A stretch of 64,000 nucleotides of DNA from Antarctobacter heliothermus (GTDB taxonomy: Bacteria; Pseudomonadota; Alphaproteobacteria; Rhodobacterales; Rhodobacteraceae), in assembly GCF_002237555.1 (NCBI RefSeq), contig NZ_CP022540.1:3725001-3789000 (forward strand). The letters are read 5' to 3'. The translations under genes and the position numbers were made by a program. The number at the start of each line of letters is the position of its first letter. Position 1 is the stretch's first letter. This document shows, piece after piece, positions 55,893 through 64,000 of the stretch. Below the pieces are notes generated by a model. It worked only from the letters and a program-made list of their open reading frames with translations. It was not told the origin of the DNA and did no database searches.

Positions 55893-56279
55893 TCAGTGAA
55901 GCCGTACATGTTTCTGCATGACCCGCCGTACCGCAGAGCCGATAAATTCACGTTTTGACCAAACCTCACAGACCTGTGCGGCTTGCGCCTTGGCGTACAT
56001 AAATGGTGAGGGAAAATCGCTGACAATGATCACCGGAACATGGTTGAGGGTCTTGTCCGCATTCAGTTCGGATAGAAAATCGACCCCCATTCCATCTGGC
56101 AGGGCGTTGTCGAGAAACAGGATCGACACGTTTTCCGACCGAAGACGCGCGCGCGCCTCACCCAGATTGCGGGCAACGATCAGCGGCATCTCTGGGCAGT
56201 GCTTTGCCATCACTCGGCGCATCATGCGCCTGTCGAATTCAACATCATCCACAATCAAGCAGACCTGATCCCCAGACAT
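55893..56279 (-). CDS. Single-domain response regulator (receiver only)
   Basis: This 128-residue protein consists of a CheY-like receiver domain only. The Asp pair LIVDDVEFDRRMM is present, the phosphorylation Asp lies in ILFLDNALPDGMGVDF, the Thr/Ser switch in VPVIIVSDF, and the conserved Lys in VWSKREF. No output domain is attached and no histidine kinase lies nearby. The ATG at 56279 with AAGGTG upstream is preferred over a GTG three codons earlier. It may act by protein binding in a phosphorelay. Confidence 0.87.
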   Translation of the reverse strand: MSGDQVCLIVDDVEFDRRMMRRVMAKHCPEMPLIVARNLGEARARLRSENVSILFLDNALPDGMGVDFLSELNADKTLNHVPVIIVSDFPSPFMYAKAQAAQVCEVWSKREFIGSAVRRVMQKHVRLH

Positions 56280-56380
56280 TTCAATCACCTTTGAGAACGC
56301 CAGCCCGCATCTGTCACAGAAACCGTTTTAGATTTCGTAAACCGTTAAATTTGCACTGAAACTCTGGCGCTCCAACGCAA

Positions 56381-56411
56381 ACAAAAACGGGGCGGCACAA
56401 GGCCGCCCCGT
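56381..56411 (-). terminator. Rho-independent terminator of the RTX-Hint gene
   Basis: On the minus strand ACGGGGCGGC / GCCGCCCCGT (plus-strand positions 56387-56396 and 56402-56411) form a 10-bp stem with a 5-base loop, followed by GTTTTTGTTT. It lies 74 bases after the stop of the RTX-Hint gene. Confidence 0.85.
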
Positions 56412-56485
56412 CTTCTGGTCTTCCGTTCCGGACGCAAGGATCGCGCCCCGGAACAGCGCTGCATATTTCGTTCCGGGAACCCCGG

Positions 56486-59158
56486 TTATTTGGTCAAAAG
56501 CGCGGCTTCGTGCTTTTTCAGCGACCGGCGCGCCGAGGCATAAGCCTTGAGGCCCTCTGCGTGCTCGAGTTCCGGGAAGAGCTCCAGAATCTCTTGACGC
56601 TGCGCATTGCCGATCCCTTTGAGGCTATAGTCGCCGGGCTGGAAGCTTTCGGTCCACGCACCGTTCGACAGGATCACCTCATGGCCTTCGAACATCACAT
56701 GGATGTAGGCAACGCCATTGGCCTCAACCTCATCAACACCGTCCAGACTGGTCAGGTGTTTAGCCGCAACCAGAACCTCACGCTCTTCGAAATAGAGCGC
56801 CGTCTTGTCGTTGGCCACCAGAACGCGGTGGTTGGGTGACACCAGCATGTCATGTTCGGGCAGGTTGTTGCCCAAGGCACCCTGCTGGATCAGGATCGGT
56901 TTAAAGTGCGGCTTGCGCGCCAGATCAAAGCCAGTCAGGTCCTTGCGGCCGACCCATTTAATCTCTTGGATGCCGTTGTCACGGGTGATGACTCGGTCGC
57001 CGACGGCCAGATCCTCGACCAGACGTTCGCCCTGCGGCGTCGCAATCAGCGTGCCGGGGGTAAAGCAGGGTACGATTTCCTCAATCTCGAAAAAGTCCAT
57101 GGTGCCGGTGACAGCGCCAGACCCGTCGAGGAATTCGATGGTTCCGTCCAGACCGTTACCGTTGCTGTCTGCCACTTCGTTGACCAGACGCCAATCGACA
57201 CCCTCGGCTCCCACACCAGACAGGTCCAGAATGTCGTAGTCCTGGTTGGGCGGATCTTCAGGGTTGGTCTGATCGACAAACCCACCCGAGCCACCGTCAA
57301 CTGTGTCACCAATACCGTCAGCCGCGCTGTCGACGATGATCACATCCCGATCCGACCCGCCGCTGATGCTGTCGACCCCCGACCCGCCGTTCAGCGTGTC
57401 ATTGCCTTGTCCGCCGATCAGCACATCATTGTCGTTGCCACCCATCAGGATGTCATCGTCAATGCCGCCATCCAACGTGTCATTGCCCGACCCGCCTTGC
57501 AACGTGTCGTCATCGTCGCCACCGATCAACGAGTCGTCACCCAGGAAACCCTGCAGCAAGTCACGGTCGTTTTCGGTGTTGGGGTCGATGTCGTCGGTCA
57601 GTTCCAGAGACGCAAAGTTGGAGCCATCCAGCGTATCGTTGCCCTGACCGCCGTCCAGAGTGTCCGACCCGTGCGAGCCAATCAATAGGTCGTCGCCCTG
57701 CCCGCCCATGATCGAGTCGTCGTCGATACCGCCATCCAGCGTATCGTTCCCGCCGCCGCCGTCGATAGTGTCTGCGTCGTCGCCAGTGGCAATGGAATCG
57801 TCACCAAGGTTGCCTTCGACGTAGTCGCGTCCGTCTTCCGTGTTCGGGTCAGATGTGAAGCCAAGCCCATTCAACGGTGTGCCGGGTGCAAACGACGGGT
57901 CGTCGCCTTCGTAGTCAGAGAAGGTGTCGGTGCCAGCGATGATCGTGTCGTTGCCACTGCCGCCAAAGATGGTGTCAGCGCCCTGCACATCAAACAGAGA
58001 GTCATCGCCGCCGCCCAGTTCGACATAGTCGTTGTCGATGCCCGGATTCACGGTGTCGTTGCCACCGCCGGCCAGAATGGTATCGGCGTCGTCGCCGGTT
58101 TCGATCAATTCGTCCGTACCGTCGCCGACAATGCTGTCAAGATCGTCCAGCGGATCGGGGTCTTGATCAAGCCCATTCAGCGGGTCAAGCAGCTGATCGC
58201 CGGGCGCAACCGGGAAGACATCGGTGTCGATGCGCGGTTCAGCGTCGTCGGTGACTTCGACCGTCACCGTGGCCTCGTCCGTGTCGATGCCGTCGGTGAT
58301 TGTGTAGGTGAACGTATCCGTCCCAGTGTAGCCTGGATTCGGCGTATAGGTCACCGTCCCGTCGCCATTCAGCACCGCAGTGCCGTTGGTTGCAGGCGTG
58401 ACGCCAGTTACGGTTAGCGGATCGCCATCCGGGTCCGTGTCGTTGTCGCGCGGATCCAGCGTCACAGGCTCACCGACGGTGGTGGTTGCCGTGTCATCAA
58501 CCGCGTCCGGCGGGCCGTTGTCCACGTCTACAGTTGAGAATTCGATATCAGTGATAGTCACGCCCTGTTGGCTGACAGCGCCGTTGGCATATTCAATCTG
58601 GATGCTGGCCACTGGTCCCGTGATCTCGACCAGAACAGAGGTCGTGGCGTCTTCGAAACCGGTTTCGGGCGTTCCAGTCAGATCCCCACCCGCGTTGGTG
58701 ACACCGGACCCTAGCGTTAGCGTGACTGGAACCGGATTGCCATCTGGGTCAAGCGCGGTAACGTTGACAACATCCTGGAAACCGCCGCCCGCTTCGGCAA
58801 AATCGCCGCCCACGCCGGTGTCGATGTCATTGATGCGGAACGAAACATTTTGCGCCGCGTCGGAATACAACGAAGTGTCCGTGGCACGAAAGTCCAGCAC
58901 GGTGGTCGATGTATCACTCGCCGCGCCTGTGCCTTCTCCGAACAGTTTCAGAAATGACTGGTTCGAAAATGTCTCATCCGGAGCAACGTAGCCGGGCGCG
59001 TTGAAGGTAAAGGCGCTGCTGCCCGCGCTCAGCCCGTCGTAAGAAATGTCGACAGCGACGCCGCCGGTATCAACACTGGCAGAAACACCACCGTCTGCGT
59101 CTGCCAGGTTGGTGCCAAACGGACCCAATGCACCCCATTCCAAGACCAAATCAGCCAT
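56486..59158 (-). CDS. RTX/cadherin-like secreted protein with C-terminal Hint domain
   Basis: The protein has 890 residues and no N-terminal signal peptide. The first about 220 residues are a beta-rich domain. A cadherin-like or VCBS-type domain follows (about 225-320: DDTATTTVGEPVTLDPRDNDTDPDGDPLTV and YTGTDTFTYTITDG). Gly/Asp-rich calcium-binding RTX repeats run to about residue 650 (GGSGNDTLDGGIDDD and similar). A Hint domain of about 193 residues starts with Cys at about 698 (CFTPGTLIATPQGERLVEDLAVGDRV) and includes the block B His in SPNHRVLV. Type I secretion by the C-terminal repeats is likely, with Hint autoprocessing or ligation as the likely activity. The ATG follows AGAGGG. Confidence 0.87.
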   Translation of the reverse strand: MADLVLEWGALGPFGTNLADADGGVSASVDTGGVAVDISYDGLSAGSSAFTFNAPGYVAPDETFSNQSFLKLFGEGTGAASDTSTTVLDFRATDTSLYSDAAQNVSFRINDIDTGVGGDFAEAGGGFQDVVNVTALDPDGNPVPVTLTLGSGVTNAGGDLTGTPETGFEDATTSVLVEITGPVASIQIEYANGAVSQQGVTITDIEFSTVDVDNGPPDAVDDTATTTVGEPVTLDPRDNDTDPDGDPLTVTGVTPATNGTAVLNGDGTVTYTPNPGYTGTDTFTYTITDGIDTDEATVTVEVTDDAEPRIDTDVFPVAPGDQLLDPLNGLDQDPDPLDDLDSIVGDGTDELIETGDDADTILAGGGNDTVNPGIDNDYVELGGGDDSLFDVQGADTIFGGSGNDTIIAGTDTFSDYEGDDPSFAPGTPLNGLGFTSDPNTEDGRDYVEGNLGDDSIATGDDADTIDGGGGNDTLDGGIDDDSIMGGQGDDLLIGSHGSDTLDGGQGNDTLDGSNFASLELTDDIDPNTENDRDLLQGFLGDDSLIGGDDDDTLQGGSGNDTLDGGIDDDILMGGNDNDVLIGGQGNDTLNGGSGVDSISGGSDRDVIIVDSAADGIGDTVDGGSGGFVDQTNPEDPPNQDYDILDLSGVGAEGVDWRLVNEVADSNGNGLDGTIEFLDGSGAVTGTMDFFEIEEIVPCFTPGTLIATPQGERLVEDLAVGDRVITRDNGIQEIKWVGRKDLTGFDLARKPHFKPILIQQGALGNNLPEHDMLVSPNHRVLVANDKTALYFEEREVLVAAKHLTSLDGVDEVEANGVAYIHVMFEGHEVILSNGAWTESFQPGDYSLKGIGNAQRQEILELFPELEHAEGLKAYASARRSLKKHEAALLTK

Positions 59159-59918
59159 ATTACGACCCTCTTTCACTTCAAATGGGGGCATGCCCCGTGC
59201 GCAGTAGCGCCGACAATGCGCGCAGCACCGCCCAATTCATTACTTGCTCGCCAAGTTGCGTCGATACGAAGTGATCGCGGTGCTCCCTGTCGCGTCAAAG
59301 CGCGAAAAGAGATGCCATTTCGGCACGGATGGATTCTCCATCCTCGCTTCACTTCGCATCGCAAGATGCGAGCGGTTCAGCGGCCGCCCCCGTGGCCTGC
59401 AGACTTCACCCCCCAGTTGGGCTTGGGGAAATCATTAAGGCGCGCCCTTCATTCAGAGAAGTGGAAAATTGTACAAAGAGGGGCAATTGCGCCCTTTCCT
59501 CGCCAACTTTCGGCGAATTCGCCTTGAAATTGCCCCCATTTGATCACGCAACTTTTTCCAAAATGGAAACGTTCAAACACAACATTTAGCGCCTATCAAC
59601 AGCAAGCCCCCAAATGATGCGCTTACCGACCAAACTGAAAGCTAACTGTTCAGATTCCGAGAACCTTGCCGCACGCCGCATTTCGGCCCCATGGGTTGCC
59701 TTTTTGTCGCCACATTTTTGCTGGCACTGTCCGCACTCACGCACCAATCCTGCAACCCTTGCGCGATTGGACAATGCAGACACCAGACATCGGGGCAGGA
59801 AGTACGAATCATTCGACGAAAATGTCGATTTTGCCCCGATGCCCTTCCATTTCGCTCCGCCACATCAATTCTGCGAAAAAGCCTTAGTTGCGCACCCTGT
59901 CTGACGTACGGTGATGTC
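59159..59918. other. 760-base intergenic region with several palindromes
   Basis: No gene is supported. It holds GGGGCATGCCCC (59185-59196), a GCAA-loop hairpin CGCATC/GATGCG (59355-59370), GGGGCAATT (59480-59488) facing AATTGCCCC (59529-59537), and GGCGAATTCGCC (59512-59523). The composition is more AT-rich than the coding DNA around it. It should contain the promoters of the divergent RTX-Hint and GSCFA genes. Open frames reaching into it from the GSCFA gene lack ribosome-binding sites. Confidence 0.6.
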
Positions 59919-60980
59919 ATGCCCTATTCCGCCCTTCCGACGCCGGCCTTCTGGAAGCGATGCCGCGACAGCGCGGACTTTAGTCTGGATGCGTTATATG
60001 CCCCCAAGGTCGCCCTGCACCCCGGGCTGCGGATCGCCACGGCGGGCAGTTGTTTTGCCCAGAACATCGCCACCTACGTCCGCGCTTCGACCCTGACACT
60101 GGTCGATGCAGAGCCCGCACCGGCACTGATGCCCGCCGACGTCGCCCGGCGGTACGGCTACGGTCTTTTCTCGGCGCGCTACGGCAACGTCTACACCGCA
60201 CGCCAGTTGCGCCAGTTTCTGGAGGACGCAGAAAACGCAACCGTGCACGACGCGGCCGTATGGCGGCGCGGAGACGCCTGGATCGACGCACTGCGGCCCA
60301 ACGTGGAACCCGATGGGTTTCAGACTGAGGCCGAGTTATGTGCCTTTCGCCGGGATCACCTGCGCCGGGTGCGTGCAATGTTCGACGAAACGGATGTTTT
60401 TGTTTTTACACTCGGGTTGACCGAATGCTGGGCAGATCGCGCCACTGGGCTGGTCTTTCCCACCGCGCCGGGCGTGCTAGGCGGGCATTTCGATCCTGAT
60501 CAGCACGTCTTCGTCAACCAGAGCTTTGCCGAGGTTCATGAAGACCTGACAGAGGCTATCGCGCGGATGCGCCTTTGGAACCCGGAACTGAAGGTGTTGC
60601 TGACCGTCTCGCCCGTGCCGCTGACAGCCACCGCCAGCGGGGATCACATCCTGTCGGCGACCACCTACTCCAAATCCGTGTTACGCGCCGTCGCCGGAGA
60701 GGTCGCCGCACTGGACCCGGACATAGACTATGTGCCGTCTTATGAGATCATCACCGGCAACCCCTTTGGCGCTCAGTTCTACAACGACAACCTGCGCACC
60801 GTGACAGCCGAGGGTGTGGCAACGGTCATGTCGGTCTTCTTTGGCGCGCATCCCGAATTGGGTGGCGTTCCACGCCCGGACATCGTGATCTCTGACCCGC
60901 AATCTGAACCGGCACCGCAAGAAGACATCTGCGAAGAGGCCCTGTTGGAAGCATTCGCATCGCCGGAGCAAATCCGTTGA
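59919..60980 (+). CDS. GSCFA-domain protein
   Basis: This 353-residue protein has the GSCFA motif at about residues 42-47 (TAGSCFAQNIATYV) and the following conserved features VFTLGLTECWADRATG and LTVSPVPLTATASGDHILSATTYSKSVLRA. The GSCFA family is SGNH-hydrolase-like and is linked to bacterial surface polysaccharide and lipid modification, though biochemically little studied. No signal peptide is visible. The start at 59919 is the best ATG, with no strong ribosome-binding site. Its TGA overlaps the TTG start of the next gene, so the two are translationally coupled. Confidence 0.88.
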   Translation: MPYSALPTPAFWKRCRDSADFSLDALYAPKVALHPGLRIATAGSCFAQNIATYVRASTLTLVDAEPAPALMPADVARRYGYGLFSARYGNVYTARQLRQFLEDAENATVHDAAVWRRGDAWIDALRPNVEPDGFQTEAELCAFRRDHLRRVRAMFDETDVFVFTLGLTECWADRATGLVFPTAPGVLGGHFDPDQHVFVNQSFAEVHEDLTEAIARMRLWNPELKVLLTVSPVPLTATASGDHILSATTYSKSVLRAVAGEVAALDPDIDYVPSYEIITGNPFGAQFYNDNLRTVTAEGVATVMSVFFGAHPELGGVPRPDIVISDPQSEPAPQEDICEEALLEAFASPEQIR

Positions 60981-61771
60981 AGCTTTGCCTGATCGGCGAC
61001 TCGCACGCGGCAATGTTGATTGCGGCGCACCGGCTGGACCCGGCAGGCGAAAACCTGACGGTCTTTGCCAAACCCGGACTGGTGGCCGGGGACATTGCGT
61101 TGGACGGCCCCCGACTGCGTGCCGCATCTGTGGACATGCACGCAAGGCTGGCCGAGATGGGCATGCCAGACACATTGAACCTTGCCGATTTCGACGCAGT
61201 TGCGATTGCCGGGCTTGTGCCCTCGGCCTTTGCAGCTGCTCGCCTGCAACAGGGGCACAGTGTCACTGGCTGGCCATCGGGCGCGCATTCCATTGCAAAA
61301 GCTCTCACCGACGCACCCGCGGCCAAGACCCGACCACTGTTGAGCCGCGCCGCCTATGTCGCCTCACTAACCGGACTCTGCCAGACCTCACTGGCCGCGC
61401 GGATCGCGTCTATTGCGCCTTGCCCGGTTGTTGTGATCGCTCAGCCGTTCCCTTCGGACGCCTTGTTGGACAAGGACGGGACGTATCCCATCTTTCGCCG
61501 CCTGCTGCGCCATGGCGACGGTTCGGCGCTGGCCGCTGATCTGATCACGGCGCATCGCGCAGGGCTCACCCCGCTTTCCGGCACCACCTACCTGCCGCAA
61601 CCGGCCGACACGCTGTCCCACGGATGCCTGACACAGGCCGGTTTCATGCGGGGCGGGCCACGGCTGTCCAATGGCACCCGGCAGGACAGCAATGACGTGT
61701 TGCACGGCAACGCAGCACTGGGCGCACGCCTGCTAAGCGACCTGCGAGCAATCTTGGCCAGACCCGGTTAA
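60977..61771 (+). CDS. SGNH-hydrolase-like protein coupled to the GSCFA gene
   Basis: This 264-residue protein starts with the SGNH-type block LCLIGDSHAAML (Gly7, Asp8, Ser9, His10) and ends with a possible DxxH-type active-site segment NDVLHGNAALG. The middle is unlike common esterases and I cannot name the family. A TTG start at 60977 is indicated because GGAG lies 8 bases upstream and overlaps the GSCFA stop; ATG starts downstream would delete the GDSH block. It may act on an acyl or acetyl group of a surface glycan. Confidence 0.65.
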   Translation: MKLCLIGDSHAAMLIAAHRLDPAGENLTVFAKPGLVAGDIALDGPRLRAASVDMHARLAEMGMPDTLNLADFDAVAIAGLVPSAFAAARLQQGHSVTGWPSGAHSIAKALTDAPAAKTRPLLSRAAYVASLTGLCQTSLAARIASIAPCPVVVIAQPFPSDALLDKDGTYPIFRRLLRHGDGSALAADLITAHRAGLTPLSGTTYLPQPADTLSHGCLTQAGFMRGGPRLSNGTRQDSNDVLHGNAALGARLLSDLRAILARPG

Positions 61772-61831
61772 ACCGCCTCAAATCCTTAACACTCTCGTCA
61801 AGACTCCAAAGGCTGCGTTAAGGACCGCTTG

Positions 61832-61857
61832 CCAAATTCCCCTTTGTGGGAATTTGG
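61832..61857 (+). promoter_or_regulatory. Hairpin overlapping the ribosome-binding site of the acetylesterase-RTX gene
   Basis: CCAAATTCCC (61832-61841) pairs with GGGAATTTGG (61848-61857) over ten bases with a 6-base loop. The last two Gs are the first bases of the Shine-Dalgarno GGAGG (61856-61860) that serves the GTG start at 61867. No U tract follows, so it is not an ordinary terminator. It could limit translation or be a protein or temperature-sensitive switch. Confidence 0.55.
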
Positions 61858-61866
61858 AGGTGAGTT

Positions 61867-63885
61867 GTGGGAACCCCCATTATCGTGCTGGCCGGGCAAA
61901 GCAATGCTGGCCGGATCGCCGGTGAGGTTCAGGATGCGCTGGACGCCACCTATGGCGCAGGGAAATACATCTTGGTACGCGCCTATTCGTCCGGCGCGCC
62001 ACTGACCAGCGCGCGCGATGGCAAAACAGACTGGCAAACCCCCGGCGAGATGCGCGCTGTCATTGTCGACGAAACCGTGGCCGCGCTGCGCGCGACGCCG
62101 GACGGCTATGTCGCCGGGGTGATCTGGGTGCAGGGAGAAGGCGACACCGATGAATCGGGCACGCCGGGCGACTATGCCCCCGATTTCCATGCGCTGATGT
62201 CAGAGTTCCGCGCAGAGGTCGCCTCGGACATGGGCAACCGCCTCACCGGGGTCGAAGATGCGCCCATCGTGATTTCCGGTCTGTCCGACTACGCCCCTGC
62301 CGCCCCCGAGCGTCAGTTCTGGGACGCCATACAGGCAGAGCTGATAGGCTTGGGTGCTGACAACGCCGGGATCGTCACCGTGCAACCGGATCTTGTCCTG
62401 ACCGCCGCAGGCATCGCACCCGCCCAGATGTTCACAGACGGATTGCACTATTCGGACGCCGCCAGCGTGGCCTTGGCCGACAATCTAGTTAGCGCGCTGG
62501 TCCAGATGGACACGCAAGGCGGCGAAGGAGGCGCAAACACCCAAGGCACCTCTGGTGCAGATCGACTTGTGGGCACCAGCGGCAACGACATCTTTATCGT
62601 GGACCACAGCGGCGACACCATCGTCGAGGCCGACAACGCCGGTATTGATCTTGTTCGGGCATCCGTTTCTTTTGCGCTGCGCGACTACGGCATGTCTCTG
62701 GAAAACCTAACCTTGCTGGGCAATGCCGACCTCAGTGGCACCGGCAACGGCGCAGACAACATCCTGACAGGCAACAGCGGCAACAATGCGCTGAACGGTG
62801 CCTGGGGCGATGATGTGATCTATGGCATGGCCGGCGACGACACCTTGCAGGATACCAACGGCACCGACACCCTGATCGGCGGCACTGGGGACGACGTCTA
62901 TTTCGTGGACGACGCAAACGACGTCGTGATCGAATACAAGGGTCAGGGCCACGACCTGATCAATTCGTCTGTCTCCTACCGTCTCTGGGCCGATGCCCCA
63001 GAGGTCGAGGATCTGATCCTGACCGGCAGTGACAATATCGACGGCGCAGGCAATGGCTATGACAACCACATCATCGGCAACGCGGGTGCCAATTTTTTGG
63101 ACGGCGCGCGCGGGCGCGATCTGCTGGAGGGCGGTGGCGGAGCGGATACTCTGTTGGGACAGACCGGGGCCGATACTCTGCTGGGTCAGGATGGCGACGA
63201 TGTGCTGTATGGCGATCATGAGGACGGTGCATCGACCACCTATGCCGGGCAGGCCTTTCGCCTCTATCAGGCGACCCTAGCGCGGGCGCCCGATGCCAAT
63301 GGCTATGGCTTTTGGACCGAACAACTGGCGGATGGGGCCAATTACTTCAACGTCATTACCGGCTTTGTCCAAAGCCCCGAGTTTCAGGCCACCTACGGGT
63401 CGCTCTCAGACGATGCCTTTGTCGAAATGCTATATAACAACGTGCTGGACCGCGCCTCTGACGCAAACGGCAAGGCGGTCTGGCAGGCGTATCTGGACGA
63501 TGGGGCAACGCGTGAATTTGTGGTGTCACACTTTGCCGAAAGCCCCGAATTCCAGCGCATGATGGAACAGGATCTAGAGGCATGGACCCGCGCGCTTGGC
63601 CCCGATGACGTGCTGGACCCCGGTGCCGGGGATTCCACCTTGTCGGGCGGAGACTTGTCCGACACTTTCGTCTTCAGACCCTCCTCGGATGGCACCCATA
63701 TCATCACCGACTTTGAAGCATGGGACGTTCTGGACCTTGTTGCCTTTGGCTATGCTGACGCCAACGCCGCCCGGTCAAAGTTTTACCAACAGGGCGACGA
63801 TCTGATCTTTGACGATGAAGGCGTGACCATTGTCCTGCAAGACGCGACCATGGATGCGCTCAGCGATCAGGGCCTGATGATCTGA
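61867..63885 (+). CDS. Sialate-O-acetylesterase-like (SASA) protein fused to RTX repeats and DUF4214
   Basis: The protein has 672 residues. The N-terminal about 215 residues match the SASA/carbohydrate acetylesterase group: GQSNAGR, the block IWVQGEGDTDESGTPGDY, and DGLHYSDAASVALADNL with a probable catalytic Asp/His. RTX-type calcium repeats follow (about 225-465: GTSGADRLVGTSGNDIFIVD, GGTGDDVYFVDD and others). Two DUF4214 segments come next (about 465-580: RLYQATLARAPDANGYGFW and LDRASDANGKAVW). A last beta region closes the protein. There is no signal peptide, so type I export is expected. The GTG at 61867 has GGAGGTGA close upstream. Confidence 0.85.
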   Translation: MGTPIIVLAGQSNAGRIAGEVQDALDATYGAGKYILVRAYSSGAPLTSARDGKTDWQTPGEMRAVIVDETVAALRATPDGYVAGVIWVQGEGDTDESGTPGDYAPDFHALMSEFRAEVASDMGNRLTGVEDAPIVISGLSDYAPAAPERQFWDAIQAELIGLGADNAGIVTVQPDLVLTAAGIAPAQMFTDGLHYSDAASVALADNLVSALVQMDTQGGEGGANTQGTSGADRLVGTSGNDIFIVDHSGDTIVEADNAGIDLVRASVSFALRDYGMSLENLTLLGNADLSGTGNGADNILTGNSGNNALNGAWGDDVIYGMAGDDTLQDTNGTDTLIGGTGDDVYFVDDANDVVIEYKGQGHDLINSSVSYRLWADAPEVEDLILTGSDNIDGAGNGYDNHIIGNAGANFLDGARGRDLLEGGGGADTLLGQTGADTLLGQDGDDVLYGDHEDGASTTYAGQAFRLYQATLARAPDANGYGFWTEQLADGANYFNVITGFVQSPEFQATYGSLSDDAFVEMLYNNVLDRASDANGKAVWQAYLDDGATREFVVSHFAESPEFQRMMEQDLEAWTRALGPDDVLDPGAGDSTLSGGDLSDTFVFRPSSDGTHIITDFEAWDVLDLVAFGYADANAARSKFYQQGDDLIFDDEGVTIVLQDATMDALSDQGLMI

Positions 63886-63906
63886 AAGGATCAAGGGTCG
63901 GGGCGA

Positions 63907-64000
63907 TCAGCCGCCCTGCCCGTCCATTCGATCCTTCAGAAACTGGCGAATGTCCAACAGTGATTTCTCATCCATCGAAACGTAGACCAGCTCCATGTTC
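63907..64000 (-). CDS. Partial gene at right edge (C-terminal part)
   Basis: Only the last 30 codons or so of a minus-strand frame are visible: it ends MELVYVSMDEKSLLDIRQFL followed by KDRMDGQGG and a stop. The frame stays open to the window edge. An ATG at 63996 is in frame but is probably internal. The product cannot be identified. Confidence 0.4.
   Translation of the reverse strand, partial: NMELVYVSMDEKSLLDIRQFLKDRMDGQGG

Overview
The window looks like chromosomal DNA of a marine alphaproteobacterium of the Roseobacter group (Rhodobacteraceae). The evidence is GC-rich coding sequence, the gene orders argS/SPOR protein/dgt and frr-uppS-cdsA-dxr-rseP-bamA-skp-fabZ-lpxA-lpxI-lpxB, LpxI rather than LpxH, two dimethylglycine-dehydrogenase-like enzymes, and RTX/Hint-type secreted proteins. 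No rRNA, tRNA, CRISPR array, phage or insertion sequence was seen. The species cannot be named from this sequence.

Layout. 0-5.2 kb (minus strand): a SPOR-type protein (partial), argS, a KefB/NhaP-like antiporter and dgt. 5.5-7.4 kb: a secreted trypsin-fold protein whose catalytic triad has been lost, then erpA. 7.4-10.6 kb: an accessory unit of a 239-residue protein built of eleven near-identical 20-residue repeats, an unrecognised 352-residue helical protein and a DMT-family transporter, preceded by an AT-rich region with three DnaA-box-like sites. 10.6-16.5 kb: xthA, bolA-like, grxD, a membrane-anchored unknown, zapA with a coiled-coil partner, and tkt. 16.5-28 kb: a long minus-strand envelope and isoprenoid cluster from frr to lpxB, with an unannotated 43-residue membrane protein between rseP and bamA. 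28-32 kb: a GlxA-type AraC regulator lying between frr and pyrH, then pyrH, miaA and a second AraC regulator.

32-39 kb: a peptide-type ABC importer (Tat-exported binding protein, two permeases, one fused double ATPase), probably controlled by the adjacent AraC regulator. 39-45.8 kb: a ClpP-like secreted protein, a membrane protein with a degenerate PilZ-like domain, a lytic transglycosylase, ssb, a site-2 protease with CBS domains, and aroB-aroK. 45.8-50 kb: a 49-residue membrane protein, a 495-residue secreted unknown, xerD and a CorC/CNNM family protein. 50-56.3 kb: two divergently transcribed FAD/GcvT dehydrogenases of the dimethylglycine/sarcosine type, a MobA-like nucleotidyltransferase and a lone receiver protein. 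56.4-64 kb: a surface or secretion region with an RTX-Hint protein, a GSCFA protein, an SGNH hydrolase-like protein and an acetylesterase-RTX-DUF4214 fusion.

The most interesting candidate for an undescribed system is the repeat-protein / 352-residue protein / DMT-exporter unit at 7.5-10.2 kb. Its architecture (short leader, eleven near-identical Trp-containing units, dedicated partner, exporter) resembles a multi-core modified-peptide precursor, but nothing in the sequence proves that. Secondary candidates are the 56-64 kb surface cluster, with a strong hairpin next to the ribosome-binding site of the acetylesterase gene, and the triad-less secreted protease-fold protein.
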